Part shown: piece after piece, positions 25,553-39,885 of the stretch
How positions within the stretch are numbered: the stretch's first letter is position 1
How the letters are laid out: each line of letters opens with the position of its first letter
Source of the DNA: Xylocopa sonorina
Taxonomy: Eukaryota; Arthropoda; Insecta; Hymenoptera; Apidae
Assembly: GCF_050948175.1 (NCBI RefSeq)
Contig: NC_135198.1
Coordinates: 4,973,001 to 5,037,000 of the forward strand
Length of the DNA: 64,000 nucleotides
Direction of reading: 5' to 3'
Program-made: the position numbers and the translations under genes
Notes under the pieces: model-generated
What the model was told of the DNA's origin: nothing
The model's database searches: none
What the model saw: the letters and a program-made list of their open reading frames with translations, nothing else

Positions 25553-28500
25553 CGGATGATTTACAAGAGTAAAGGCGTGGGAATGAGGCGTGGGTCGGTT
25601 GGGTACGTATCGGCAAAAAACCGGCGCGGGGGACGCGGAACGAAAGGAAGGACGCGCGGAGGAGGAGCGGAAAGGCCGACGAAGGAGGAAGTCGGCCGTG
25701 CGCTACGCGACGAAACCGGCCCCCGGTAAAACCAGATGCGGGGACCACGGTTGGTTTATTGCCGCGCGTACCATAAACTGTATTATTTACGGTTTAGAGC
25801 GGCGTTATTGCGGCGCGAACATCGACCGCGCGGCTCCGGGCCGCGTTCAACCGATCGACGACCCCCCCTAAATCCTCGAATAATCACCCTCCGCCCCGTT
25901 CTGACCGCGGTCGCCACTTTTACCGACTTTTCTGCACCTACCTCGATTGTTCACCCCCTCGTTTCGATCGCCTCGCGAAACGGTCGCGCGCGTTTCGATT
26001 TTGTTGCGAGCAAGTTACGGGTCAGGCGATGGCTGCAGGCGTTCTCTGCAGTCTTTATTCGGGTGTTTTCAGTTTGCGGGTAATTACCGTTTTTCCCTGG
26101 CTGTTAACGCTTTCTGTGTGCCAGAGTGCCGCTCGACTCGAGTTTCGTAGTGGAACGGTTTCTATCTCCGCGATGGAATTTTTAGGAAAGTAACTGTTAC
26201 TTTTGGCATTCGAATTACTGTTAGTCGGAGGTAGATTTGAAAATACGATGGAGATGCGCGTTGATTTATTGTATTTATAGTACATTTAATTAGAAGCTGA
26301 ATTTGTGGAAATAGAATTGATTAAAGATTTATGAAGAGAACAGGACTTCGGATATAGTGATATCTAATTATAATTGCCAGAACAAGCAGTATAGTTAGAA
26401 GACGGTAGACGAGTCTGATAATCATAAATACGTTTCTAATTAACCGCCATAAATTAAAATAGCTAATAAAAATTAGCCATGTTTCACCGGGGAATGAATT
26501 ATTCAAGAAATGCGTACCGCGGCAGATCTAGCAGGCATATCTAACAGGACTTAAACAAACATACAACGTAAATAATTTGATATTTAACACTTTCCAGGGC
26601 CCGTGTATTCATCATCCGCGATGGAGCTCGCACGGCATAACGGAAACATGCACTTTTTACGATCCCTCGCGTTATTTAACCCCATCGTTGCCTTTCCACG
26701 CATTCCATCATAATTACGCGGTCGTTTTCCAGAAAAACGACGCGGTTATCCCGAGTCATCTAACGTGGCCCTCGTTTTCCTCCCGCCTCATTTGTAATTC
26801 AATTTGATACCGAATTAATATCCCCTGAACCATGTCCGCGCGTTGGTCGAGGAGGGGGTCAAAATCAAAGACCCGCACGGCGGAGGAACTACCCGACCGG
26901 CCAGTAATTACCAGATCGTCGTAACGAGCGCGTAGACCGCTGGAACGTTCTTTTGAGAAATAATTAGCATACGATCGCTCGATGAGCGGTGTTTCATTTT
27001 TCACCGCCTGGCCAGGGCGGCCTGTAAAAATTCTCGATTTAATTATCCCAACGCGGGCTTGAGACGATCGAGAGACGGTTAAAAGTCGGCTGTTGGCCGC
27101 TTATAATTTCAGATTCGCCTCGTGCGTCGGGTTCACCGCCGCGGGGCTTACGTCTCGCCTCTTTTTGTCAAACGCTGCCCCAGGGTTCTTTTACATAAAC
27201 CCGTGCGCGGCGGCAACAATCGCGAGCCGCGCGCGCGCACGCGGTAATTACGCGGCTGTGCCCGCGTCCGGCAAATTGCTGCCCTCGACGACCGCGCGCG
27301 ATTTAGCTTGTCAGAATTTACGCGAGCCTCGAATCACCGCGGAAGAGACGGGACGCGCGAGAAGGAGGATGCGAGCCGAGTGTAACGCCGATGATGGCGG
27401 CGGTGAGGTCGTTTTTTGCGCGCGAAAAACCGTGGCCGTCTGCGAAGCGCCGCGAGAGGAAGTTGCGCGTGAAGCTTCGCGATTCGTTGCCAGTGCGATC
27501 AGTGATCGACTGAAGCAATTTGTAGATGGATTCAGCAAGAATTTAAACAGCACGACTATTCTCGTAACTAATTAAAGACATTCGAGAAATTCTGATTGCG
27601 AACCTATCGTACAGGTTGAAAAGGGGACGTTGAATCATCGTTCCACTTCTCACGATTCGACTATTCGCGCCAGGTTTGATTCATTCAGACTAATGAAAGT
27701 ACCCATACATAACTATATATTCGAAGCACAAGTAGAAGATCATTTTGTGGCTGAAAGAGTCAATTCACAACAAGTGGAAGGAAGGAACCATTATTTCCTA
27801 CGAGAACTACCCTCGAACGCCACTAACTAAAAGTTAAGCACTAGATAGGACTCGTAAATTACACATCGAACTCGATCCGATCACCGCAGTGTTGTCGAGC
27901 TGTCCAGCAGTAGAGGAGAGGGTAGAGAATCGAGCTTCCTCAAATTGCGTGGCGCACTTCCATTACGCGCGCCCCCGTCACGCGAGAGGGTGCAGGCGCC
28001 AAGAAGGGCAACAATGCCGTCAGACGCCACCCACCTTCGTCTCCCGCGTTCCACGTCGTCCTCGTCGCGCGTCGTTTCCCTGCGCCTCGCATTTTCCACC
28101 GTTTGATTCCTCTTTCTGTCGCCGTTCCGTCCGCGGTTCAACTTCGCCCCCTTGTTTTTCCAACCCCCATCGCGGCTACGGGCAAACGTTGCCCTCGCTC
28201 CTTTCGCGTTCTGTCTTCTGCAAAGTACACGCGACTCGTCTCGACGGTTGTTGTTCCTCTCGCGTGAACTCGCTCGCTTTCCGCGTGCCGTTGATGCACG
28301 CAGCTTTTCGACGACCGCGTGCGTGAAGAACGCCAGCGATCGCGTGTGTTTTAAGGGTACGCGTTCGCGCGCGCCAGAGTCAGCGTGTTTGTTTCACGGT
28401 CGAGGGCGAGGGAAGATGCGAACGAGGGGTTGCATAGATCGAGGAAGAAAGGGGAGATCGATTTGACGGGTGGATTGCACCCTCTTTTCCTGTACTGTTG

Positions 28501-30599
28501 TCTCAAATCTGCCTTTTTGTAAACGTAGGAATGTTAGGATATTTTTGTAGCATTATTTTTCTGGTCAACGATTTGGATAATCATGGTGGTTGTAGCTGGG
28601 ATATTTGTTAATGTTCTCAGTAAATAACCAACAGAATCTTACCTTGATTCGTGAAAATCTGTTCCAACAAAATTACTACTGATTGCAATCTTGCAACCCC
28701 TATGCCACCATTAAAAACTAATTGTTTGCAATGAAAATTATACTTTTTATATTTTACTTTTACGTGCGATATTATGCTGTGTGTAAAATATACATCTTAA
28801 TAAAAAAGTACGATATATGGGGGTCGAAAGGAACGTCTTACATTCGCATTTCATGGCAGCTCGAAGAAAGGGGGTGGAAAACAGGAGCGACTCGTAATTG
28901 CTTGATTGACGCGAGCGTAGGCGGAGCGGAATTTCCGCGCATCTTACCCTGATCCGATTCTGGCCTCTGGCTTTCGCGCGAACGCGTCAACTTGTTCAAT
29001 AACAATAAAGCCATTTCAATTGACACATATTACAGAGGCGCGCGGGCGCGCTCCGACTTACACAGACACGAGGACGGTGACGTGTGTGGTCATGGTTGAC
29101 TGTACGCGATCTCATTGTCCGCGGCATGATTAGCGAAACCGGGTCACTCGCAGCACAGCACAATGCAATCATTTCGCATGCAAACTAATCTTCCTACCAC
29201 CCACACCGTTCTGCTCTGTACATGTTTGCTTGGATCCGCTCGTATCCTCGTCAGAGGGGGATGCTCTTCGCTATTCGGAATTAATCTTCCCAGTCTGTGC
29301 GCGCGCGAACCGATTCGCTTAAGTGTCTACCATTTTTTTTTACGCGCTGTTGTATCGATTTTTATTCCTTTCATAATAATATCGTTGGAAGGGTTGATAT
29401 AGTTTTTAACACTGTGTAAAAATACTGAAAATGCTTGTGTCTGAGAACATTAATATAATTTTTAATTGTTGTGCTTTCTGAATTTTATGGTCAACCATGC
29501 AAACTGGATGCTTTTCAATATGATAATCTTTATTACTGTCAAAGTAATACTAACAGAAATTAATAGATATCTTCGCGAGAACTCGAGGCTAACACCAGCC
29601 AAGCACTAAAAAATTAACTTCTCTAAGGACGACCTTTTATAGTGAGAAACAAAATGACTTAATTTTTCTTTTATTATTGTTTATTCATTTTATATTAGTA
29701 CGAATTTAAACAGACAAAAAAGTAGGGAAAACAATAAAAATGTACAAAACACTATAACGTCAACACTTGTGGTTGCAAAGTCTGAAGAGTATAAAATTCA
29801 TCATCACAGCTACACTTAATTTTCAATCGTGCATAGAAGTTACAATTTCCAAGTTCGTCCAAAATGTTCAACAAAAAAAAGAGGAAATCGTGCTCGAGCA
29901 ATCTTTATTTTACCGCAACGCTGTTTACAATAGCGGGTAGCGCGAGGAGGCTTTCCGGCGGAACCGTTTCCGCGGCGTTTCTGCGAGCGTGTACACAGCC
30001 GAGCGCTGATACATCTCGCTCTCCTCGTCTCTATCCGGGTTTCGTTCTTCTGTATGCAAATCAGTCGACACCTACCTACGTGGCGCTTCGTGTCTTATCT
30101 TCATCCCCGAGAGGTTGGTTCCACGTTCGAATAAGATTGCGTGCACCGTTCGTTCCGTGCCCTCGCCTCGCCCTCCTCGCCCCGTGTCTCTCTCGCCCCT
30201 CGCAGGAGCTGCACACATTCATCCTGAACGCTCGGACGTATCTTTGACGCTTACCCTCCGCTGATAACGCTTTACGAGTTTCATCGGCAGCGGAGGGTTG
30301 AAAAAAATAACAGAGGGTTCGAGGGCTGGGTGCACGCGGCGGGCGAACGGCCAATCGCAGGAGGCCTCTTGCTGAGAAAATAATCGAGCTGCTTTTATGG
30401 TCGTTGCTTCTCGCGACGCGACTCAAATTTTTAGTAATTCACTCGTTTCCTTTTGGTTCGTCGAATACGATTTTTGTTGAGAAGTTTCGAAGAGAAGGAA
30501 GTCGCGTAGTTTAAAATAATACATTTATGTCTTACAATCAAGTTTGTAAAAAATATTTGTTCCAGATTTTAGGTAACGTTTATACAAAACTGTTGTCTA
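25553..30599. other. Gene-free stretch; CpG-rich and AT-rich blocks
   Basis: CpG-rich at 25600-26060, 27000-27540, 27880-28460 and 29930-30420. AT-rich at 26180-26560, 28480-28830 and 29400-29860. Open frames of up to 160 codons (27093-27575, +) carry Ala/Arg-rich low-complexity translations typical of GC-rich non-coding DNA. No RNA gene or transposon was recognised. Confidence 0.45.
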
Positions 30600-31090
30600 G
30601 GGTTAATTGTTGTATCCGGATCGCGTGCATATTCCAATTTTAATCGGACGATTATTCAATTTATTCGAATTCGAACGGATTAAACCGTTCGCGTTGGAAT
30701 TACAGCCGTCTTATTAATGTTACAGTGTTATTGATAGATCGGCCATTAGTTCGATATTATTCGGCCTGATATTCACTAATTGGATGATTTAATTATTTTG
30801 ATCGATTCGCTGCCTTAATAAGGCAATTAAGCGAGGACATATTATGTGGTATTTAACTCAATTACCTGCCGCCTCGATAGTTCGTATAAATAGATTAATT
30901 CGCTGTTACATGTTAGGAACACGAAATTATTGTCGATTGGACGGAATTATTGCCAATTATTCCCTCGGAACTGTTTTACACGGAATTATCAAAGTAAAGG
31001 GATGGTAGAAAATCGTTAAGCGTACGCCCAGATAAATGGATTTAACCAGCCAGCTTCGAAAATCGCGGAATGACTAATTTTCAGCTATGA
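30600..31090. promoter_or_regulatory. ATTA-rich block, candidate homeodomain-responsive enhancer
   Basis: About 490 bp with dense ATTA and TAAT cores, including AATTGGATGATTTAATTA, CGAATTCGAACGG and AGATTAATTCG words, and no open frame. Dense homeodomain cores and palindromic AATT words in non-repetitive intronic DNA are typical of insect conserved non-coding elements. Such cores are short and common, so this is a hypothesis from composition only. Confidence 0.3.
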
Positions 31091-31962
31091 CTCAGTAAAA
31101 CAATGGATAGGATAACATTCTTGTTTTTTTAAACTGTTATCTCGTCGGCGTATTATTCATCATTGTTCATCTCCTATTTTTAGATTTTACATATTTGGTC
31201 GCTGCGTTTATTTCCTCTCGGAAATTTATCGCATCGACTCAGTTGTGTTTCATTGTTCCGATAGAATTGCGTCTTGGAAAACTTTGGATACCAACAATTG
31301 TCTTCAAAAACTATTTCTATTATGAGCAATTGATAATCTGCATGTCGTAATTAATAGGCAATTGATCAAAGCAAAATATCGAACACATACGACTGCTAAA
31401 GACTTGTATATCGATGTGAGGCAAATAAACGAAAGACGCATACACTATGCGTCATTTCCTTCCAATGTTAACCAAAAACCAACCCTGTCTCTACGATTGA
31501 ACGCTCTCACAGAACGATAATAATTTACAGCAGACTCGTCGATCGAGGAAAGAAGTCAGATCGATCAGCACGTGAACGCTGGCATTTCAGGATCGCCGTG
31601 GACGGTTTTTCACAGTTGCACAGGGCGATTACAAAGGGTGCAGAAGCGTGGGGATGAGTCGAGCCTAAAGCGGCAGCAGCCGCCTTACGAACGGCGAAAG
31701 AAACAGTTGCGTTGTCGGTAATTGCGCGGGGCTTTAATTAACAAAGCACAATGGAGGGAACCGTACCCATTGCCACCCTCATTGTCTTCGCGTTAGATCT
31801 GTCCTAGCTAGAATTCCCTGTGCTATCCATCCGGGGGTGCGCGCGCGTCTCCACTCGTCGCACAGGGTGGCGGCGTTTATCCGCCAGTCGCTGTTTCGAG
31901 CGACGGTCGATTATTTAACGCAATTATCCGTCGTTCCATCGTGAAGCAACGACGTTGTTCCC

Positions 31963-31965
<3 letters not shown>
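31091..31965. other. Gene-free stretch
   Basis: Unique-looking sequence that becomes more GC-rich after 31550. No exon, RNA gene or repeat was recognised before the microsatellite that follows. Confidence 0.4.
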
Positions 31966-32031
<66 letters not shown>

Positions 32032-32043
32032 TACACACACACA
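31966..32043 (+). repeat. Compound (TC)n(AC)n microsatellite
   Basis: About 50 bp of TC repeats runs directly into about 27 bp of AC repeats, with one AT interruption near 32031. It creates low-complexity open frames encoding Ser-Leu and Thr-His runs, which are artefacts. Confidence 0.97.
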
Positions 32044-35000
32044 TCGAGGCTCTCCCTTGTACTGCTTCACCCTTGGTTTCGTCCCGCGGAGCGTCATTGT
32101 TTCTTCCCGGTCGTATCGATTCGAGGCACTCGTTGGGCTGGTTCCTGTCTGTATGCACGGGAACGAAAAGCAATCGGTAGTGAGAAGGAGGGCGCGAAAA
32201 GAGCGTTTCAGCGTTTCGGATGGTGATCCCTTTCCCTGGGAATGGGCACGAGTATATAGTTGCTTTCAACCGATCAACCGTTAACGCGTTTTGTGTTGTG
32301 GGAAACATTGGTGGTAGACGATCGAAGCTCGAGACAAAGGGAGGATGGCGGAAGGGCTGCGATTTTGGGTTTGGGTGAAGTACTGCTTGCTACTGGGGCA
32401 AGTAGAAATTTCTATTTTTATATTTCCTACGGATTATCGAAGATGGAGATGATAGTCGGGTGACAAATTTTTGGTCAAATACCATGTTTGATAGTGGTAT
32501 CTCATTTTCATATGTTGGTGCATTCTTTCAATAAATAGCTTAAATTGGTTGTTCGTGAAATTTATTTAACTTCAGTCTGCTTTTATTTCTTCAGAAATAT
32601 TCTTTATACAAAAAAAGAAATAAAAACCACCAACTATGCGCCTACATCTATTCAGAACAAGTATCAAGATAAACGAATCAATGTACAAGGTATCCACCGC
32701 ATCCTAAGCGTGTCGGTTAAGGGAATAACCAAAATGGTTTCCGTGCTCGCGTCTCCTCTGCCCCAGAACGAAACCCTTTCGCCATTTCTCCTCAGACGTT
32801 TCGCCGTTGTTGATCGTTGTGTGTCTCGCGCGATAACATCGTTGCGCCGTTGAAAGATGTCCCGTCGAAATTACCGACGATCCGGCGGAATTGCTGCTAC
32901 CCCTTTGCCGCTCGACGCTGGAGATCGATATCAGCGTTAACTTCCTTCTCCGCGATCTCCTCAGGCGGATCCTTGTTCGCCCACTTTTCCACCCGGGCCC
33001 TCGAAATTGCGTTCAACTGGGAATAGCCGCGCGAAGAGCGAAATGGCGACGGGGGATGGCGTTCGGTTAGGGTCGACGGATCCGGCGGATGATTGTTATT
33101 CACTTAGATAGGGGGCTGTTTTAAAGTTTCCAACAGAAGGACTCGCTGTATTCCCCCGTGATTCGGCTGGGATAAAGGAAAGCTGCAAATTGTTGTTGCT
33201 GGAATCGGGGACACTCAGCCGCAGATTCCTCCGGCAGGGGATGACGGTAATACTATTAGGGTTAGTGGCGTATCTCGAGTGCTTCGGGTTCGTTGATGGT
33301 AAGACAGCCAAGGAGAGCCTTGGACAGGACGCGAAGAAGGAACGGAACGACGGTGAAAAGGTAAAATAAACAGAGAGAATAGACTGGAGGGGTGGACGTG
33401 GGGGTGGAGCCAGAGGTATTACGGGTCGGCTGACTTTATTGGCCTGAATTGCCGGAGGATTAATTTCGCTGGATTTAAGTGGAACGACCGCGTGGATAGA
33501 ACGGTCGTCCATTAAAAATGATAATATTGTGACGGCCGATTACCCTCGTTTGTGCGTCCCGGCCGCTTCCATTTTTTTTCCTTCCCTTTTTTCTCCCACC
33601 GTAAATTAGATTTTCCGCCGGGAAACTTAGCGAGCCGGTGGCGGTAGTTTAAAAGGGCACGATAAGAGGGATCTTATTGACCTTAAAATTGGATCCGGGG
33701 ATACTTTCACGGCGCAACGGCGACGAGAAAAATTGCCGGCGATCTTTGCGTTCGTCCTGCATTAATTTTCTTCAGCCTGATGAGTTTATCTGGAACGCCA
33801 GCTTCGGACTTCTAAGACGATCCCATTATATTTATATATATATAAATTTGTAGGATCGTGTGGAAATAACTTGTGAAACTGGTGTTTCGAAATCGTTGAT
33901 AGTAATTATTTACAAAATATCCCTCTTTCTTTTTTTATTATACGAGTCGACGTACGTAACAAGTTGCGCAATACTTCACGACAACATTTACGAAAACCTG
34001 CGTCGACTTGGGGAATTAAAAATTAGCCAAGGCGGTATTAGAGTAAATAAAACGAAGATTAATGTATTCGTAAATGAAAATTTCGTAATCCACTCCGTCA
34101 ATCTTTTTAAATGATGCGCGATTGAACTCTTATTTGTCTCCACGCATCAAAGCTGATGTAAATTTCGTCATTTCATCATCATTTGCATAAAGAAAGTTAA
34201 ATACAGAACGCTGAAACCCAAGCCACGATACACGATATTTTATTACATACGCGTATAAAAATTCTTATCTCAAACATTTTAGAAATTTTATTACTTTAAT
34301 TACGTTTATAATAAGGAACAAATTTCGCCACAAGTATCCACGGACCCATCGTTAAGCTTAAGGATGGAAAACCGCGCGAACTTTCCGGGCCATCTAATTC
34401 CGACTACGCAGTATCGCAAATGGTCAGTCATTAGGTGCATTTCGCCAGGAATTGAATTTCACCGCGGGGGCAGATTATTGTCGGAGCAGAGGAGAGGTCC
34501 GCGGAAATCTTCAAATTGAATTTCTTCCCTTACACAAAGAGAGCTTATTAATCCTCGCCGTGCTCGCGATATTACGTTAGATCGGATAGGAATATCGGGA
34601 TGGAAATCTTGCCTCCTAATTGCCGCGTGCTCCTCTCGCTGGAAAACTCCGGACGGTGGTGCTCGTTCGTTAAAAATTATAATGGCGTATCCTCGATTAC
34701 CTTGCCCCGAGAATTGCAAGCCGCGCTTTTCTTCTTCGACGGATCAAATTTAGTGGACTAAGTGGATCGCTCGCGAGGATTACTCGCGAGAGCCCTGGAA
34801 AAGAGCAAGAGGAACGCGCAATCAACCCTCCCTTACCACGGTTAATTCGTTTCGCGTTAAACGATACTCGCTAACGAGGGTTGTCCAAGTTCATTAAGTC
34901 GTGACACACGAGAGAGGGTTGTCGCGAACTTTTCCACCGTGTTTTCGGTGCATCGCGTTCTCCAAGAGGGTCGCAACGCGTCTGGGAATAGAAAACGCTT

Positions 35001-38000
35001 CCATTCGGACGGGGTTGGATAATTGATCCGTAGCTGTCCAGCGTTATTTTTACCCCGTCGATTGGGATATAAATACAGCGGCGGCGAAAGTCTTCGCCCC
35101 AATTACTCCGTACCCGGCTTATTTCCCTCGAAGACGCGGTAAACAAAGTAGGAACGTTATTGAAATATCGCCCAGTCGACGATGCCGGCGCTCGCGCGTC
35201 GATAACCGGGTTAAATGAAATTTTTTCGGTCATAGCGTTCCTTTCCTTCGACCTCTGTTGCGCCGTGACGCGGTATTTGGAAATTGAAATTTTCTCCTCT
35301 CATCCGGAACAATAGGCGTCGACGGAAAAAATGACCGGCGCCAACGGTGTATTACGTCGAACGCACGATAGACGGGCGTCGATGAAAATCTTGAGCCAGG
35401 ATCGTTTCACCGTGGCTGGCTGTAAACAGGGGTGGCGGAGGCTTATCTCTCTCTCTTTTGGAGGGGTAGGACCCTTTAACCGAGCAACCTCGTCGATGAA
35501 CCTTCAGTCTTGGGGACGCGCACGTTAAGTTGGATTGCGCGGGTGAAAGGAGGACGGAAGAGGGTTGTTTATCTTCGTTCTGTTGGTCGTGTTTAGGGAA
35601 AACTAAGTGCTGGGCGTTAGACGTCGTTGACTCTTGATCTGGAAATCTTGTGCTGAAAATTTCATATTATTCTTTACTCCGTTAGCTCTGTCCTCTTCGT
35701 TTCTACTTTTTTATCCGCACGAAATAAATTTTTGTATAAATAATCGTACGTTATAACCCATCTGTCCTCCAACGTCACGATTAAAAGTCCGAATAATCGA
35801 GGCGTTTCACGGATCGCCAGACAGCAGGATCGCTTCGCCAGGGATCAGAGAAGCTCGCGAGAGGGGGTTTGCAATCTTTCAGGTCTCGCCGCGTCGCCGT
35901 AGGAAGAGCTCCCGTCGAGGGAGGTTTCTTCCCTTACGCGGCGCAGTACCGGGATGAACATTTCCGCGGCGGTGTACATCGCGATGCATCGGGATCGATC
36001 CTGGAATACGAAAATAGGGAAGAGCCAGGCCCTCCCACGGTTTTGTGCGCCGCTACCCCCGACCTAGCTACCCTCTAGCCGTGTCGCAGTCGCATTTCCG
36101 GAGTCTTTTACCGTTCGAGCGTGTAAACCTGCACAAAGAAGCCCGTTGCGAGAGGTAGGTCGCAGCCGGTGACTAAACTCCCCCACGGCTCTCTGCCCTC
36201 CCCCTACCGTCTCTCGCCCCGTCCGCGCCCAGCCAGAACTTTTAGAAACTGCAATTTCTGTATACCTTTATCGCTGCCCGCCGTCGAGCGTAATTCCGAT
36301 CGCGCTTGACTCAGCTTTTGCATAACCGCATAACCCGGAGCAGTCCCGTCGGGGTAGTTCTAGAATTCATAAAAGGGTAAAAGGCTAAAATTGCGGCACG
36401 TTCCCACCCGTTTCTGCCCGCGCTCCTTCGCTTTCTACGCTCCTTCGCTCGAGACCCACCCCCTACAGATTCGCCTTCCTCAGGCGCGTTATTCCGTGCC
36501 ACTGGCCGGACGTTTCAACCGGCAATCATCCCTACAGCCGAAGGGGTGAATTTTCGTTACGTTCCACGGGCCAACCGACGACGTCGCGAGACTACTCTTG
36601 ACACCGCGTGCTTCGTTCTTGCCGCTGTGTTTAGATGAACTTGAGAGATTTTGTCGTGAGCTTTGGTCGAACGCGAATGAGTCGAGAGAGCGTTGGGGTT
36701 TGACGATTAGTTAATCGTTTCGCGATTTTTGCTTGAGACTTCTTTCTTGTCGATGTTTGTTAACTGTTAATGTGGCTATTGATTTATTTCGACTGATCTC
36801 GTTTTATTATCGTGACATTACTTTTTATAGAAGAATTGCTTTGCTTTTCATTGTTAAGTGAAAGCAATAATGCACTCAACGCAGATTTGGGAATCGAAAT
36901 GAAATGAAAAATAGAAAATAATCTGTTCTCGCTTTCGGAGAATAGAGTATCCTGTGTAGAAGGTAGGAATACAGCAGCGCAATTTGAGACGATTGAACGA
37001 AAAATGGCGGCGAGAAGCTCCCAAAGTAGTGACGGAGCAAGTGGTATTGAAATTTCAAACCGAGTAACTTCCCGACGTATTTCCGCGCGGCGATGAAAAT
37101 CTGTTCAATCTTCGCGTCTTCTGTTCGCCTCGCCGAGAGGAACGATGAGAATAATCCGCGGCGTTCGCCCGGAATAGAATTTGAAAAGTCTGCAAAGTCT
37201 GTCGGCGCGATATATTGGGTTGTTCGAAGAGTTCCCGGCGAAATGTGAGAATAAATCAAAGAGACCTTGCTGCGAGGGAATCGAGGGCTTCCGGGGACGA
37301 GCTGGTTATGTCATATTTTTATGAAAACCCGGGTTCCTCGTTGCTAGCCTGCGAATCGTCGTGATATATCATTCATCGATAAAAAACAGTTTCAAATTCA
37401 ATGTTTCTAGTTTAATTCGCAATTCTTATAAAAAGCACTTCAAATTTTTATTCTACGAAGCTATAAATTTTCAACTATCCTCCTTGAAATATTAAAAATC
37501 GTAGAAGACATCCACCCATCGAAATATCGAAGAAGCTTGAAAATCATCGCGACGTAATCGCGTGTTCAGAGAAACTCGTACGTGGGTAGCGATAACTTTT
37601 TTCCACGTCGAAAGCGCGCGACAATTTTAGAACACGCTCAGCGAGTTCCTCTTTTCATATTCTTAGGAAGAGCCGGGAGAGACAAGGGCGGGGGTGGGTG
37701 GGTGACTTTGACTGAAACTGCAATGAACTCACGCCTGCCCGCGTGTACACGCCTCCCGGTTCTCATCTCTTCTTCTCCGGGAGCCGGGAGCCTCGGCCCG
37801 AGCCGAGGGAATCAATAACTCCTCGCGACGGAGTCAACCCCTCTCGTTCTTTAGCCCCTAACCGAGAACCTTGCCTCCGTAACCCCATAAAACGTCCGCG
37901 GGGATGACGCGCGCGTCCCCGAGACGAACAGGACGCGCCCAGCCTCTCTCCGCGGATGTTTTCGATCGTGTCAGATTTTCAATGGCCCCGGAGGATATTT

Positions 38001-39770
38001 ACGGGACGGCGACACGGATTTCTGAGGGGATGAAGCGGCCCAGGAATGCGCCCAAGTGGTTTTTAACGGAAGTTATTTGGGAAATGCCGCGTGTAAGTGG
38101 ACTGCTCCCGCGCGGAGGGTGTTTAATAAATGTCGCGTTAAACGGGGTTCTCTTGGCGACGTGGATGTTGCATTATCTTTCCCACTTTTCTATTTTTCCT
38201 ATCTTTTCTTTTATATAAGCTGTACGATCTTTTTGGGAAAGACATTATTTGAAATTTTTTTCGAATAATGAAAATACCTAAATGTGACATTAATATTTAA
38301 TTTTAGAATTTTAAGGTTCGTTGTTGCAACATTTTACGTGGAATTATAAATATCAGTTATGTCACTCGCGATATTATTTTATGATTTTTATGGAGAATTC
38401 AAATAAAATTTACTAGTCGAGTCGAGGCGAATATAATAAATATACTTCTGTGTTTGCAGTATAATAATATTTTAAGAAATTGGGCATAGAAACATCGAGC
38501 GTATACGTTTAAACCAATATTCTTCACTTTTATCGTGTCCAAAATCTAATAGAGAACGACGATATTCGAAAGCAGCGTGGTGGACGGTATTTCATTGTCA
38601 GTAACGAAGAGCGAATAATTTGCAATAATCAACGACAAATGAATCGCTTGTTACCGGAACAATAACAAATTGAAAATTGCATCTCATGGTGTCAGAATTG
38701 AATTTTCCATCAGCTGTTCGGTCACTGGAATAACAAATTCGAGAGAAATTCGGCGGGACTGTAATAACTCTCATTTGCATATCGGCGTAACGGTAATATC
38801 CAATTGAATATTATACGACGAATTAATATTACAGAGTCATTTCGTTTCGATGAACGCATCGGCTGGCTGATTTCAATGATTGAAACGTTGCAGTCGGAAC
38901 CGGAAATCCTCCGACGATACTTGGCTGTGGCTGGTCGAAACTAGTTCCATTAGAGGATCTTCGTCGATTCTAGTTTTGTCTAGTTAAATTAGATCCTTCT
39001 GCAATTGTCTGCATGCCGCCAGTTGAAATTATATATTTGTCGTTGGTAAATGCTAAGAATACTGTTTCAATTGGTACATTTTAACTCTTTCGTACGAAAA
39101 ATCGTGCAAAAATTGCAAATTCGATCGAAACCTGCTACAAAGAATTATCAACACAGTGGATGCAATAAATATTACATTTATAATTCTATCTACAACTCCA
39201 GAAAAAAACAAAGCAATATGAAAAGGCGATACGTATAAAATAATTTCTAAATTAATTACTCTTCACCCCTGAACGACTTGTGACGCAGTGTTAAACAGCA
39301 GAAAAATGAATATTAAACAGAATATTATACGCGAATAGTATTTCAGCGAGCAGAATTTACAAATGAAAGTAATTAAATTACGCGTAATAGGGTTGTGTGA
39401 CCATCGGCGGCGTTTCTACTCGACGGCTGGGGTGAACCAAAGGGGGTGGCCGTCGCGCGTAATTTACAGCGAATCAACGCAACGGTATCGTAAAACGTAA
39501 AACGGTGGCCGTGATATCGGCCGCGTCGCTCGAGAGCGTAGTTACACGGGCTGCCGGGTAACATCGCTAATTTATTAGGTTCTGGAATGCGCGCTCGTAA
39601 TCTCATCGATCGTTGTATTTGTCCAGCTGAGTGCACCCGTTAATCTTGCGCAAATGAAATAATGGTTTCAAGCTTTATCGACGGATAATGAATTTTAAAT
39701 CGGATCAGCTCCAGGCGGCATTAATTCCGCGTCCGCCGCGCGTGATCCGAGGCTGGATTGCAAATTAGAT
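32044..39770. other. Gene-free stretch
   Basis: CpG-rich blocks at 32820-33080, 34800-35550, 35800-36600 and 37560-38160 alternate with AT-rich blocks (32460-32680, 33830-34320, 36700-36960, 37380-37540, 38220-38530, 39030-39390). The longest open frames are 138 and 127 codons, both - strand, without domains. Balanced segments such as 34340-34860 and 39390-39720 contain many ATTA words and could be conserved non-coding DNA. No transposon was recognised. Confidence 0.45.
33817..33859. other. Imperfect inverted repeat, 21-22 bp arms
   Basis: ACGATCC at 33817-33823 pairs with GGATCGT at 33853-33859. After a few mismatches the arms continue as TTTATATA/TATATAAA to a centre near 33838 with almost no loop. 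The near-absence of a loop favours a DNA cruciform or a chance AT-rich palindrome over a microRNA precursor. Confidence 0.6.
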
Positions 39771-39775
39771 TATCC

Positions 39776-39846
39776 ATCCCCCTCCCCTCGCGTCTTTTCT
39801 TCCTTCTCTCCTTTATCCATTTGTCTCCTTTTTTTCCCTCTTCCCT

Positions 39847-39885
<39 letters not shown>

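Noticed and set aside
27093..27575. 160-codon + strand open frame
   Set aside because: The Ala/Arg-rich translation is typical of CGCG-rich non-coding sequence, with frames open on both strands.
30561..30578. TTTTAG|GTAACG as a ratchet site
   Set aside because: Another AG lies 7 nt upstream and the donor is weak.
31966..32043. Ser-Leu/Thr-His repeat frames
   Set aside because: Direct translations of the (TC)n(AC)n microsatellite.
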